Assembly (NCBI RefSeq): GCF_040227235.1
Contig: NZ_JBELNZ010000004.1
Span: forward strand, 1 to 64,000
Length of the DNA stretch: 64,000 bases
Source: Parafrigoribacterium_A soli
GTDB lineage: Bacteria; Actinomycetota; Actinomycetes; Actinomycetales; Microbacteriaceae
Direction: 5' to 3'
Under the pieces are notes generated by a model. It was not told the DNA's origin. It saw only the letters and a list, made by a program, of their open reading frames with translations, and searched no databases. The translations under genes and the position numbers were made by a program. Positions 42,736 to 52,878 of the stretch are shown in pieces. Every line of letters starts with the position of its first letter. Position 1 is the stretch's first letter.

Positions 42736-44103
42736 CTATCCCTCGTACACGAAGTCTGCGCCGAGCGCCTCGAGCTTTTCGATGATGTGTTCGTAGCCGC
42801 GACGGATGAGACCGACGTTGCGCACCGTGGACTGCCCCTCGGCGACAAGGGCCGCGATCAGGTAGCTGAAGCCGCCGCGCAGGTCGGGAACCAGCACGTC
42901 CGCACCGTGCAGCGGCGTCGGTCCGGTGATGACCGCGGCCTGCTCGAAGTCACGACGGGGAACCCGCCTGGGGGTGTCGGGAAGACCGTGCGGATGCACG
43001 ACGATGTTCGCGCCCATCTCGTTGAGCGAGGCGGTGAAGCCGAGGCGGTTCTCGTACACCGTCTCGTGCACGATCGAGACGCCATTGGCCTGGGTGAGAG
43101 CCACGATGAGCGGCTGCTGCCAGTCCGTCATGAAGCCGGGGTGCACATCCGTCTCCACCGTGACGGGCTTCAGCTCACCGCCCGGGTGGTAGAAGCGGAT
43201 GCCGTCGTCTTCGACATCGAACGCCCCACCGACCTTGCGGAAGACATTCAGGAAGGTCATGAGCTCGGACTGCAGCGCACCCTCGACGAAGATGTCACCG
43301 CGGGTGGCGAGCGCGGCGGATGCCCAGCTCGCGACCTCATTGCGATCGAACAGCGCCCGGTGCTTATAGCCTTCGAGCCGGTCGACGCCCTCGATGAGGA
43401 TCGTGCGGTTCGGCTCGACCGAGATGATCGCGCCCATCTTCTGCAGGATGGCGATGAGATCCATGATCTCCGGCTCGATCGCCGCGTTCTTGAGCTCGGT
43501 CGTGCCCTCGGCGCGAACCGCGGTGAGCAGCACCTGCTCGGTCGCGCCGACGCTCGGGTAGGGCAGCTCGATGTCGGCGCCCTTCAGCCCGTTCGGTGCC
43601 GTGATGTAGATGCCCTCGTAGCTCTTGTCGACCACGGCTCCGAAGGCCCGAAGCGCGTCGAGGTGGAAGTCGATGGGGCGGTCGCCGATGCGGCAACCCC
43701 CGAGGTCCGGAATCCGCGCCTCGCCGAGGCGGTGCAGCAGCGGGCCGCAGAACAGGATCGGGATGCGGCTGGAGCCGGCGTGCGCGTCGATCTCGGCGAA
43801 ATGTGCCCGCTCCACGTTGCTCGTGTCGAAGCGCAACTCGCCCGGCGCGAGATCGGTGACCTCGACACCGTAGACCTGGAGCAGCCCGCGCACGACATCG
43901 ACATCGCTGATCTCGGGCACGTCGCGCAGCACGCTCGGCGTCTCGCCGAGCAGCGCGGCCACCATCGCCTTGGTGGCGAGGTTCTTCGCGCCGCGAACGC
44001 CGATGCGCCCTCGAAGCGGGTTTCCGCCGGTGATGAGAATCTCGTCTGAAGTCAGTGCCACGCGTTCCCCTGCCTTCTGGGCATCCCTGGTCAGAGCGGT
44101 CAT
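42736..44103 (-). CDS. murA: UDP-N-acetylglucosamine 1-carboxyvinyltransferase MurA
   Basis: First committed step of peptidoglycan synthesis: adds enolpyruvate to UDP-GlcNAc. It has 455 residues, with the N-terminal VRGAKNLATKAMVAALL (Lys-Asn pair) and the active-site loop DLGGCRIGDRPIDFHL, where the Cys that fosfomycin alkylates is present (C137) rather than the Asp of mycobacteria. The start ATG shares its first base with the leuD stop (TAATG), an unusual coupling of a cell-wall gene to leucine biosynthesis. Confidence 0.96.
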   Translation of the reverse strand: MTALTRDAQKAGERVALTSDEILITGGNPLRGRIGVRGAKNLATKAMVAALLGETPSVLRDVPEISDVDVVRGLLQVYGVEVTDLAPGELRFDTSNVERAHFAEIDAHAGSSRIPILFCGPLLHRLGEARIPDLGGCRIGDRPIDFHLDALRAFGAVVDKSYEGIYITAPNGLKGADIELPYPSVGATEQVLLTAVRAEGTTELKNAAIEPEIMDLIAILQKMGAIISVEPNRTILIEGVDRLEGYKHRALFDRNEVASWASAALATRGDIFVEGALQSELMTFLNVFRKVGGAFDVEDDGIRFYHPGGELKPVTVETDVHPGFMTDWQQPLIVALTQANGVSIVHETVYENRLGFTASLNEMGANIVVHPHGLPDTPRRVPRRDFEQAAVITGPTPLHGADVLVPDLRGGFSYLIAALVAEGQSTVRNVGLIRRGYEHIIEKLEALGADFVYEG

Positions 44104-44714
44104 TATTGGACCGAGCCGTGCCGTACAGGCAGTGTACGTGGCCGCCATGATTGCCTGCGGCTCTCAAACTCCGTGATTTTTGCCTCATCACGCAGGGTGA
44201 GCGCGATGTCGTCGAGGCCCTCGAGCAGTCGCCACCTGGTGTAGTCGTCGATGTCGAATGGCACAGTCAGCTCGCCGACGGATGCGGTCTTCGCCTCCAG
44301 ATCGACCGAGGCCTCGATGCCCGGCTGCGCTTCGATCCTCGCCCACAGCGCTTCGGCATCCGCCTCGGTGATCTGCCCGGTCAGCAGACCCTGCTTGCCC
44401 GAGTTGCCGCGGAAGATGTCGCCGAAGCGCGGACTCAGCACGGCCGCGAAACCGTAGTCGCGCAGCGCCCAGACGGCGTGCTCGCGGCTCGAACCGGTGC
44501 CGAAGTCCGGGCCGGCGATGAGCACACGAGGGTTCTGGAACTCGGGTCGGTTGAGCACGAATTCCGGGTCCTGGCGCCAGGCATAGAACAGGGCGTCGTC
44601 GAAGCCCGTCTTGGTGACGCGCTTGAGGAACACCGCGGGGATGATCTGGTCGGTGTCGACATTCGAGCGCTTGAGCGGCACGGCGACGCCGCTGACCACG
44701 GAGATCTTCTCCAT
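44103..44714 (-). CDS. leuD: 3-isopropylmalate dehydratase small subunit LeuD
   Basis: 203 residues. Swivelling domain of isopropylmalate isomerase: NVDTDQIIPAVFLKRVTKTG, IAGPDFGTGSSREHAVWAL and IFRGNSGKQGLL are diagnostic. It partners with LeuC in the second step of leucine synthesis. ATG 44714 overlaps the leuC stop (TAATG), and its own stop overlaps murA. Confidence 0.96.
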   Translation of the reverse strand: MEKISVVSGVAVPLKRSNVDTDQIIPAVFLKRVTKTGFDDALFYAWRQDPEFVLNRPEFQNPRVLIAGPDFGTGSSREHAVWALRDYGFAAVLSPRFGDIFRGNSGKQGLLTGQITEADAEALWARIEAQPGIEASVDLEAKTASVGELTVPFDIDDYTRWRLLEGLDDIALTLRDEAKITEFESRRQSWRPRTLPVRHGSVQ

Positions 44715-46168
44715 TACGCGATCACCTCGCTCACGGCCTGGGCTGGCGCCGGGTCTGCGGAGTCGAGACCGAGATCCCAGGGGGAACTCAGCGTGCCGCG
44801 GATGGCCGTGGCCGCGGCCACGAGAGGAGACACGAGATGGGTGCGCCCACCCTTGCCCTGCCGTCCCTCGAAGTTGCGGTTGGAGGTCGAGGCGCAGCGC
44901 TCGCCCGGAGCCAACTGGTCGGGGTTCATGCCGAGACACATCGAGCAGCCGGCGAAGCGCCACTCGGCCCCGAACTCTTCAATGATCTTGTCGAGCCCCT
45001 CGGCCTCGGCCTCGATGCGCACCCGGGCCGAACCCGGCACGACCATGACGCGCACGCCATCGGCCTTCTTCTGCCCCTTGACGATCGAGGCGAAGGCGCG
45101 CAAGTCTTCGATGCGCGAGTTGGTGCAGGAGCCCATGAAGACCGCGTCGACCGCGATCTCCTTCATCGGGGTGCCCGCGGCGATGTCCATGTACTCGAGC
45201 GCACGCTCGGCCGCTGCACGGTCGTTAGGGTCGCTGTAGCTCGCCGGGTCGGGCACGGACTCGCTCAGCGAGACGCCCTGGCCGGGGTTCGTGCCCCAGG
45301 TGACGAAGGGCTCGAGCTCGTTCGCGTCGAGGAAGACCTCGGCGTCGAACACGGCGTCATCGTCGGTGGCGAGGGTGTTCCAGTAGGCGACGGCCTCGTC
45401 CCAGTCGGCGCCCTGCGGGGCGTGATCACGACCCTTGAGGTAGTCGTAGGTGGTCTGGTCGGGCGCGACCATGCCGGCTCGCGCGCCCGCCTCGATCGAC
45501 ATGTTGCAGATCGTCATGCGCCCCTCCATCGAGAGGGCGCGGATGGCGCTGCCGCGGTATTCGAGCACGTAGCCCTGTCCGCCGCCGGTGCCGATCTTCG
45601 CGATCACGGCGAGGATGATGTCTTTGGCCGTCACGCCGGGGCGCAGCGTGCCCTCGACGGTGATCGCCATGGTCTTGAACGGCTTGAGCGGCAGCGTCTG
45701 GGTGGCGAGCACGTGCTCGACCTCGCTCGTGCCGATGCCGAAGGCCATCGCGCCGAACGCGCCGTGGGTTGAGGTGTGGGAGTCGCCGCAGACGACGGTG
45801 ATGCCGGGCATCGTGAGTCCGAGCTGCGGTCCGACGACGTGCACGATGCCCTGGTCCTTGTCGCCGAGCGGGTGCAGGCGCACGCCGAACTCGGCGCAGT
45901 TCTTGCGCAGGGTCTCGATCTGGGTGCGGCTCGTCGCGTCGGCGATCGGGCGGTCGATCGCGAGGGTGGGAGTGTTGTGGTCTTCCGTGGCGATCGTGAG
46001 GTCGGTGCGGCGAACGGGCCGGCCGGCCATCCGAAGCCCGTCGAAGGCCTGCGGTGAGGTGACCTCGTGCACAAGGTGAAGGTCGATGTAGAGAAGGTCG
46101 GGGGTGCCGTCAGCACCCTTGACGACCAGATGGTCGTCCCAGACTTTTTCGGCCAGGGTCTTCGCCAT
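44714..46168 (-). CDS. leuC: 3-isopropylmalate dehydratase large subunit LeuC
   Basis: 484 residues. Aconitase-family large subunit holding a 4Fe-4S cluster; cluster cysteines are in VFMGSCTNSRIEDL and the pair in GCSMCLGMNPDQL. VCGDSHTSTHGAFGA is the substrate loop. A long open frame continues upstream on the same strand but lacks homology; ATG 46168, with AGAGAGGA before it, is the proper start. First gene of leuC-leuD-murA-plsC-gpsA. Confidence 0.96.
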   Translation of the reverse strand: MAKTLAEKVWDDHLVVKGADGTPDLLYIDLHLVHEVTSPQAFDGLRMAGRPVRRTDLTIATEDHNTPTLAIDRPIADATSRTQIETLRKNCAEFGVRLHPLGDKDQGIVHVVGPQLGLTMPGITVVCGDSHTSTHGAFGAMAFGIGTSEVEHVLATQTLPLKPFKTMAITVEGTLRPGVTAKDIILAVIAKIGTGGGQGYVLEYRGSAIRALSMEGRMTICNMSIEAGARAGMVAPDQTTYDYLKGRDHAPQGADWDEAVAYWNTLATDDDAVFDAEVFLDANELEPFVTWGTNPGQGVSLSESVPDPASYSDPNDRAAAERALEYMDIAAGTPMKEIAVDAVFMGSCTNSRIEDLRAFASIVKGQKKADGVRVMVVPGSARVRIEAEAEGLDKIIEEFGAEWRFAGCSMCLGMNPDQLAPGERCASTSNRNFEGRQGKGGRTHLVSPLVAAATAIRGTLSSPWDLGLDSADPAPAQAVSEVIA

Positions 46169-46345
46169 GACACGTCCTCTCTCGACTTCGGGCAACTCAC
46201 GGAAGGTACTCCGTGCCCAACCCAGACAGTCTACTTTGCCGACGGCGGCGCTTGCCGGGGGTTGCGTCGCTAGGCTTGAGCTGTTGCACACCACAATCGC
46301 GCAACGCCATTTCTGCCCACAAGGCCGGTTCAAAGGAGAACAGAC

Positions 46346-47437
46346 ATGACCATCACGCAGCCCTCCATCGAGGAAGCCGCACCAGCTACGGATGGCATCG
46401 CTGCCATCGACTTCACCCACGAGCGAGTCCTCATCTCGACCGGCAGGCGTTCCGGTCTCACGATGAGCGTCGCCGTTCACTCCACGAGGCTCGGCCAGGC
46501 CCTCGGCGGGGCCAGGGTGTGGCAGTACTCCGACTGGACCGAGGCCGTCGCGGATTCGCTCCGTCTCTCGGCCGCAATGACGCTCAAGAATGCCGCGGCC
46601 GGCCTGAACCGCGGCGGCGGCAAGTCGGTGATCTATCTCCCCATGGGCACGGTGCTGAGCGACGCGCAGAAGCGCGACGCGATGCTCGACCTCGGCGACG
46701 CGATCGAGAGCCTCGGCGGCGCGTACATGACGGCAGAGGATGTCGGAACGAGCGCCGAGCTCATGGCCATCGTCGCAGAGCGCACCGAGCACGTCTGCGG
46801 ACTGCCCGCCGATAAGGGCGGCGTGGGCGAGCCCGCGGATGCCACGGCTGCCGGAGTGTACGCGAGCATCCTGTCGACCCTCGATGCCGCCTTCGGTACG
46901 CGCGACGTCGCCGGTCGCCACATCGTCATCTCGGGGCTCGGACAGGTCGGAGGTCGACTCGCCACGAAGCTCGCGGCAGCCGGCGCGCAACTCAGCGTCA
47001 CGGATGTCAACCTGGGCAAGCAGGACCTCGCCGCCTCGCTCGCCGCGACCTGGGTGGACGTGGCGGATGCCCACCGCATCGAAGCCGACCTCTTTGTTCC
47101 CTGCGGACTCGGCGGCGTGCTGAGCCCGACCGTCATCGACGAGCTTCGCGTTCCCGCGGTGGTCGGCGCGGCGAACAACCAGCTCGCCCGCCACGACGGC
47201 GCGGAGCAGCTGACCGCTCGCGGCATCCTCTGGGCGCCCGACTTCGTCGTGAACGCCGGCGGCGTGATCTACCTCGACATGGCGACGAAGCCGAACGCCG
47301 ACTTCGCCGCGATCGAGGCGCGTGTCTCGACGATCGGCAACACCATCGCGACGATCTTCGCGGATGCCCGTTCCAAGGGCATCACGACGCTGGATGCGGC
47401 GGAACAGCTCGCGATGGCACGCCTGAACGCCGCCTGA
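46346..47437 (+). CDS. Glu/Leu/Phe/Val family amino-acid dehydrogenase (probable leucine/valine dehydrogenase)
   Basis: 363 residues. The catalytic Lys lies in LNRGGGKSVIYLP (near residue 95), with the N-terminal VLISTGRRSGLTMSVAVH. The dinucleotide domain has VISGLGQVGGRLATKLAAAG and GAANNQLA with FVVNAGGVIYLDM. It reversibly deaminates branched-chain amino acids to keto acids. Placed divergent from leuC, so a link to branched-chain metabolism is likely. AAAGGAGA is the ribosome site. Confidence 0.88.
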   Translation: MTITQPSIEEAAPATDGIAAIDFTHERVLISTGRRSGLTMSVAVHSTRLGQALGGARVWQYSDWTEAVADSLRLSAAMTLKNAAAGLNRGGGKSVIYLPMGTVLSDAQKRDAMLDLGDAIESLGGAYMTAEDVGTSAELMAIVAERTEHVCGLPADKGGVGEPADATAAGVYASILSTLDAAFGTRDVAGRHIVISGLGQVGGRLATKLAAAGAQLSVTDVNLGKQDLAASLAATWVDVADAHRIEADLFVPCGLGGVLSPTVIDELRVPAVVGAANNQLARHDGAEQLTARGILWAPDFVVNAGGVIYLDMATKPNADFAAIEARVSTIGNTIATIFADARSKGITTLDAAEQLAMARLNAA

Positions 47438-47463
47438 TCGATCGAACTCGGTGTCGATCTCGC

Positions 47464-48129
47464 TCAGTCGCACTCCACGCGGATGACGTAGTCACCGAGT
47501 TCGAGCGTCGCCCCGGCGGGCACCGCTGCCCTCGTGCCCGGCGCGACCTCGATGGCATCCGAGTCGTCCGGCACGATGAAGACACCGTTCGTCGAGTCGA
47601 GATCGTGCACCCAGAGTTGCCCGGCCTCGACCTCGACGAGCGCGTGCGTCTTCGACAGCGACTTCGCGGGGTCGACCAGCGGAAGCAGTTCGGCATCCGG
47701 TCGCTCGTCGGTGCGCGCGGGGTTGCGGCCGATGAACAGCGCTCGCTCCACCGCTCGTGCTCCGATTCCGCCGGGCAGCACGAGACGCCACTGGAGTTCT
47801 GGGCGGTGAGGCGCCTCGGGTAGCTCGACTCCCGCATCCGAGGCGGCGTCGCGCGGCGGCGGGACCACGCCAGGAGTCGGCGGCACACCGGCGCCGGCGG
47901 TGAAGAAGACGATGTCGTCACTGGCGCTCCGCTGCGGAACGACCCGGGGGTTCGCGACCCGGTAGGTGCCGGAGTCGATGACCCCGGGTGGAAGCGTAAT
48001 GAACTCTTCGGGGTCGACCGCGGCGGCATCCTGCCGATCCGGTGAGGGACGTGGCTGTGGTGGAAGAGAGAGGCCTGGCGGTGGGGCGATCATGGGAGAG
48101 TCTTCGTCGTCCACCTTTGCCCCTGCCAT
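47464..48129 (-). CDS. FHA-domain protein divergent from the T7SS ATPase
   Basis: 221 residues. Residues 1-110 are Pro-rich and probably disordered. The C-terminal forkhead-associated domain (about 125-215) has the phosphothreonine-binding landmarks ALFIGRNP, SLSKTHALV and DLDSTNGVFI. It could read Ser/Thr kinase signals for the secretion locus. No kinase is in the window, but the cluster at the right edge resembles one that normally includes a kinase. Confidence 0.88.
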   Translation of the reverse strand: MAGAKVDDEDSPMIAPPPGLSLPPQPRPSPDRQDAAAVDPEEFITLPPGVIDSGTYRVANPRVVPQRSASDDIVFFTAGAGVPPTPGVVPPPRDAASDAGVELPEAPHRPELQWRLVLPGGIGARAVERALFIGRNPARTDERPDAELLPLVDPAKSLSKTHALVEVEAGQLWVHDLDSTNGVFIVPDDSDAIEVAPGTRAAVPAGATLELGDYVIRVECD

Positions 48130-48271
48130 CGCAACTGTTACCGGGCAATGCTAACGGACACGAGAAACCGAACCCGTATTGTTCTTGTAGAAATGTGCCG
48201 CCCGCGACGGTGGCACACCTCGGTACCCGCGCTCGGTTCGTCGCGAGCGCCAAGACCTGGAAGAAGACCGC

Positions 48272-51200
48272 GTGCGCCTCAAGCTCACTCTCGTTCGTCC
48301 AACCGCGACCTCCGACGACATCGTCGTCACGACGGATGCCGCGGCCACCATCGGAGATATCGCCGCCACGATCATGCGGGTCGATCCCCAGGCCGCGCCC
48401 ACTGTCGCGCGCGGTGGGCAATACACGATGAGCGCCAAGCTTCCCGGCGCTCCAGAGGCATTGCTTCTGCCGCCGGATGCGCCGGTCGGAGAGGCCTGGA
48501 TCGGCTCCGGCGCGAGCGTCAGCATCGTGGATGCCGGCGTCTTCTACGTGCCCGAGGCCTCAGGTAAGGGTCCCGTCGTCGCCACGGTTCGAGTCACGGC
48601 CGGAGCGGACGAGGGGCGAACGTTCGACCTTCGAGCCGGCAGCTGGTCACTCGGTCGCGATTCGGCATGCGACATCGTGCTGACCGACCCGCTCGTGTCC
48701 AAGAAACATCTGAGGTTTGAGGTCGACACGGCGGTGGAAATCGTCGATCTGGGCTCGGCGAACGGTGTCGTCGTCGACGGCGGAATCGTCGGAAGGCTGC
48801 GAGTCACCAAGAAAGAAACCATTCTCGTCGGCGACACGGAGATGGTGATCGAGGTCAATCCGGTCATTGCGGAGACCGGGGTCACGCCCAAGGCCGGGCC
48901 GATCTTCTTCAACCGATCGCCACAGGTGGAACCGCGCTACGTCGGGGCCGAACTGGTCGGGCCAGAGGTGCCGCAGGAGCTCGATCTGCAGGACTTCCCG
49001 CTGCTGTCGATGATCGCACCGCTCATCATGGGTGGCGCACTCTTCGCCTTCACCCACAATCCGCAGTCCCTGCTCTTTGTCGCACTCTCGCCCGTGCTCA
49101 TGATCGGCAACTACGTGAGCCAGCGGATGTCACGCAAAAAGAAGCAGAAGTCGAGCATCGTCAAGTTCGACGCCAGGCTGTCGGCACTCACGGAACAGCT
49201 CGCCCAGGAGCGGGTGCACGAGCATGAGATGCGGTTGCGCGAGGCACCATCGACAGCGGAGATCCTCGCCCAGTCCGCACGCTTCGATTCCCTGCTGTGG
49301 ACGCGTCGGCCCGAGCACTGGTCGTTCCTGAACGTGCGCCTCGGCACGGGAACGATGGAATCACGCAACACGATCCGCGAAGACCAGAAGAGCACGTCAC
49401 TGCCCGAGTTCCAGTCCCGGTTCGACGAACTCGTCGCGGCCAATCGATTCGTGCACGACGTGCCGATCATCGATAACCTCTACGACTCCGGTGCACTCGG
49501 CATCTCCGGGGCTCCGGATGCGGTGGTCGAGGTGACCAACGCCCTGCTGGTGCAATTGACCGGCCTCCATTCGCCGGCGGAGCTCGTGGTGGCGTCCATC
49601 ATTACTCCGGCATGGTCATCCGGCTTCGAATGGCTCAAGTGGATACCGCACACCTCGTCACCGCACAGCCCCATCACGGGTAGCCACCTCGCGGACAGCG
49701 CCGCGAGCGGTGCCGCGCTCGTCTCAGCGATCGAGGACATGATCAGCGCGCGACAGGAGGCGAACCGCGCCACCGCTCAGCGCCGCGGGGCGATTTCGGA
49801 GGATCAGACCGCGCTCGAACGTGGAGCGACCGTGGGAGAGGATGCTGCATCCGCCGGCACGCCGTCCCTTGTTCCCGCCATGATCCTTCTCATCTCCGAC
49901 GACGCCTCGGTCGATCGCGCACGACTCGTGCAGCTCTCGGAATCCGCCGCGGACGCCGGCATCTATCCGGTGTGGATCGCTCGGTCGCCGCGAGCGCTTC
50001 CCGCCGTGTGTCGCACCTTCCTCAATCTCGCCGAGGATGGCGGCCCAGCCACCGCCGCCTTCGTGAGACTGGGCGAGACGATCGACGATGTGGTCACCGA
50101 GCACGTCAGCCCGGCGGATGCTCTCGACTTCGCGCGTCGGCTTGCCCCCGTGATCGACGCGGGAGCTCTCGTCGCCGACTCGAGCGACCTGCCGCGCAGC
50201 GTGTCGATGGTGTCCCTGCTCGGTCACGATCTGTTCGAGTCGAGCGAGGCCGTGACCGACAGGTGGCGGCAGAACGAGTCGATTCACAATCGCACGGGCG
50301 GCGAGAACACGAAGCTGCGTACCGCGGGAAAACTTCGCGCCATCGTGGGCTCCTCCGGAGTGGATGGAATCCACCTCGACCTCAGGACGCAGGGCCCGCA
50401 CGCCCTGGTGGGAGGCACAACCGGCTCGGGTAAGAGCGAGTTCCTGCAGGCATGGGTGCTGGGCATGGCCGCGGAATACAGCCCCGACCGCGTGACCTTT
50501 CTCTTCGTCGACTACAAGGGCGGATCCGCCTTCGCCGACTGCGTGAGCCTGCCGCACTGCGTTGGTCTGGTCACGGACCTCAGCCCGCACCTTGTCCGTC
50601 GGGCCCTCACGAGTCTCCGCGCCGAACTTCGGTTTCGGGAGCACCTGCTCAACCGCAAGAAGGCCAAGGACCTGCTCGAGCTCGAGAAGCGTGGAGACCC
50701 CGAGTGCCCGCCGGCACTCGTGCTCGTCATTGACGAGTTCGCCGCGCTCGTGGGCGAGGTGCCGGAGTTCGTCGACGGCGTCGTCGACATCGCCCAGCGT
50801 GGCCGGTCCCTCGGCATCCACCTGATCATGGCGACGCAGCGCCCCGCCGGCGTGATCAAAGACAACCTCAGGGCGAACACGAACCTTCGCATCGCCCTTC
50901 GCATGGCAGACGAATCAGACAGCCAGGATGTCGTGGGCGTCAAGGAGGCCGGCGGCTTCGATCCCTCGATCCCCGGCCGCGGACTCGCCAAGACCGGTCC
51001 GGGCCGACTCACGCAGTTCCAGTCCGGCTACGCCGGAGGCTGGACGTCCCGCGAGCCGGAACGCCCGGGAATCGAGATCGCCCAGCTGCGATTCGGCTCC
51101 GAAAACCGTTGGGAGGAGCCGCGTCGCTCGGACGTCGAGGAGGTCACGGATCTCGGCCCGACAGACCAGCAGCGTCTCGTGTCAACGGTGGTTTCCGCGT

Positions 51201-52771
51201 CCCACGCGGCGAACATCCCCGCTCCCCGCAGGCCGTGGCTCGATGAACTGGCCACCGTCTACGAACTGGGCAGGTTGCACCAGCGAACCGATGCCGAACT
51301 CCTCCTCGGGGTGTCGGACGTGCCAGAGGAACAGCAACAGCGCCCGGTCTTCTTCAGGCCGGATACCGACGGCCACATCTCGATCTTCGGAACCGGCGGT
51401 TCGGGAAAGAGCGCAACCCTCAGAACTCTCGCCGCCGCCGCGGCGATCACCCCTCGCGGCGGCGCGGTCGAGGTGTACGGCCTCGACTTCGGCGCCGGCA
51501 GCCTTCGGATGCTGGAGGCACTCCCCCACGTCGGCTCGATCATCAACGGCGACGATTCGGAGCGCGTCATCCGGCTCTTCCGCATGATCAAGCAGGAACT
51601 CGAATCGCGCGCCCCGCGCTTCGCCGCGGCGAACGCGTCGAGCATTGCGGACTACCGCACGCTCGCGAACCGACCCGACGAGAAGCGCATCCTGTTGCTC
51701 ATCGACGGCTACCCCACGTTCCGCCAGGAGTTCGAAATCCCCGCCGGCCGATCCGCCTGGTACAGCGTGTTTCAGGAGGTCATCTCCGACGGCCGCCAGC
51801 TCGGAATACACATCGCGTTCACGGCGGATCGACCGGGTTCCGTTCCGTCGTCGATCAGCTCGAGCGTGCAGAGGCGAGTCGTACTGCGACTTGCCGAAGA
51901 AGGCGGATACAGCATGCTCGACGTGCCGAGCGACATCCTCGGTGTCGGATCAGCTCCGGGGCGCGCGATCGTCGACAATCTTGAAACGCAGATCGCGATT
52001 CTGGGCGGTAGCACCTCGATGTCCGACCAGTCCGCGGCGACCCGCGCTCTCGGTGAAGCGATGACCCGGGCCGGCGTCGCTCCCGCCGCCGCGATCGGGT
52101 CGCTACCCAAGGAGTATCCGCCGGCTCAGCTTCCGGATCGCGTGGGGGACCGGCCCGTGCTCGGCATCAGCGATGAGAACCTCGGCCCTGTGGGGTTCGA
52201 GGCGAGCGGCACCTTCCTCATTGCCGGACCACCCGCCAGCGGCCGCACGAACGCACTCGAAGCGGTGGCGCTCGCGGTGAGCCGTTTCGACCCGGACGCA
52301 CGCCGCTACTACTTCGGCAATAAGCGCTCGCGCCTGGGTTCCGATGTCGAGTGGACGGCCTCGGCCGTGACCATCGACGATGCGGCCGCGCTCGCCAAAG
52401 AAATCGTCGAGGCCGTGGCTGACGCGGATACCGAGGGACGCATCGCCGTGTTCGTGGAGTCCATATCCGAGTTCCTGCAGACGAGCGCAGATCAGCCGAT
52501 CCTCGACCTGATCAAGGCGATCAAGCGCAGTGACCACTTTCTGGTCGCCGAGTCTGAGACGTCTACCTGGAGCTCGTCGTGGCCGCTGCTCGGTGAGATC
52601 AAGAACGGTCGCCGCGGCATCCTGTTGCAGCCGGAAGCGATCGACGGCGAGCTCATCCTCAAGACGCCGCTACCTCGAATGGCCCGCAGCGAGATGCCGG
52701 AGGGACGCGGAATCCTGATCACGTCCGGCAAGTTCTCCCGCGTTCAACTACCGCTCGTGGGAGCCGAATAA
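48272..52771 (+). CDS. FHA-FtsK/SpoIIIE T7SS ATPase (EssC/EccC-like)
   Basis: 1499-residue motor of type VII secretion. Residues 1-95 are a beta-rich domain, 100-195 an FHA domain (GSWSLGRDSACDIVL, SKKHLRF, GSANGVVVDGG) and about 243-281 two membrane helices. Three RecA-like modules follow. Module 1 has Walker A GGTTGSGKS at 714-722 and Walker B LVLVIDEFAAL at 816-826. Module 2 has Walker A GTGGSGKSA at 1040-1048 with LLLIDGYP (no Glu). Module 3 has GPPASGRTN at 1319-1327, where Arg replaces the Lys, so it is probably inactive. The N-terminal FHA and single-chain design resemble firmicute EssC rather than mycobacterial EccCa/EccCb. GTG start. Confidence 0.92.
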   Translation: MRLKLTLVRPTATSDDIVVTTDAAATIGDIAATIMRVDPQAAPTVARGGQYTMSAKLPGAPEALLLPPDAPVGEAWIGSGASVSIVDAGVFYVPEASGKGPVVATVRVTAGADEGRTFDLRAGSWSLGRDSACDIVLTDPLVSKKHLRFEVDTAVEIVDLGSANGVVVDGGIVGRLRVTKKETILVGDTEMVIEVNPVIAETGVTPKAGPIFFNRSPQVEPRYVGAELVGPEVPQELDLQDFPLLSMIAPLIMGGALFAFTHNPQSLLFVALSPVLMIGNYVSQRMSRKKKQKSSIVKFDARLSALTEQLAQERVHEHEMRLREAPSTAEILAQSARFDSLLWTRRPEHWSFLNVRLGTGTMESRNTIREDQKSTSLPEFQSRFDELVAANRFVHDVPIIDNLYDSGALGISGAPDAVVEVTNALLVQLTGLHSPAELVVASIITPAWSSGFEWLKWIPHTSSPHSPITGSHLADSAASGAALVSAIEDMISARQEANRATAQRRGAISEDQTALERGATVGEDAASAGTPSLVPAMILLISDDASVDRARLVQLSESAADAGIYPVWIARSPRALPAVCRTFLNLAEDGGPATAAFVRLGETIDDVVTEHVSPADALDFARRLAPVIDAGALVADSSDLPRSVSMVSLLGHDLFESSEAVTDRWRQNESIHNRTGGENTKLRTAGKLRAIVGSSGVDGIHLDLRTQGPHALVGGTTGSGKSEFLQAWVLGMAAEYSPDRVTFLFVDYKGGSAFADCVSLPHCVGLVTDLSPHLVRRALTSLRAELRFREHLLNRKKAKDLLELEKRGDPECPPALVLVIDEFAALVGEVPEFVDGVVDIAQRGRSLGIHLIMATQRPAGVIKDNLRANTNLRIALRMADESDSQDVVGVKEAGGFDPSIPGRGLAKTGPGRLTQFQSGYAGGWTSREPERPGIEIAQLRFGSENRWEEPRRSDVEEVTDLGPTDQQRLVSTVVSASHAANIPAPRRPWLDELATVYELGRLHQRTDAELLLGVSDVPEEQQQRPVFFRPDTDGHISIFGTGGSGKSATLRTLAAAAAITPRGGAVEVYGLDFGAGSLRMLEALPHVGSIINGDDSERVIRLFRMIKQELESRAPRFAAANASSIADYRTLANRPDEKRILLLIDGYPTFRQEFEIPAGRSAWYSVFQEVISDGRQLGIHIAFTADRPGSVPSSISSSVQRRVVLRLAEEGGYSMLDVPSDILGVGSAPGRAIVDNLETQIAILGGSTSMSDQSAATRALGEAMTRAGVAPAAAIGSLPKEYPPAQLPDRVGDRPVLGISDENLGPVGFEASGTFLIAGPPASGRTNALEAVALAVSRFDPDARRYYFGNKRSRLGSDVEWTASAVTIDDAAALAKEIVEAVADADTEGRIAVFVESISEFLQTSADQPILDLIKAIKRSDHFLVAESETSTWSSSWPLLGEIKNGRRGILLQPEAIDGELILKTPLPRMARSEMPEGRGILITSGKFSRVQLPLVGAE

Positions 52772-52878
52772 CGCGCTATAGACAGATGGGTACCCCTGCC
52801 CATGTGCGGCGCGGACCATCGTCGATAGTGTGTTCTTGGTAGATCCAGTCGGGGTCTGCGCAGACCGAAGGAGTAACC

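Noticed and set aside
44151..45239. 362-codon plus-strand frame opposite leuD/leuC
   Set aside because: Antisense shadow; both minus-strand genes have diagnostic motifs.
46169..47473. Upstream in-frame extension of leuC on the minus strand (about 435 codons)
   Set aside because: The extension lies opposite the amino-acid dehydrogenase gene and has no homology; ATG 46168 with a ribosome site gives the normal LeuC length.
52772..52878. Possible small gene between the T7SS ATPase and the WXG100 gene
   Set aside because: No open frame with a start and ribosome site; it most likely holds only the promoter/leader of the WXG100 gene.
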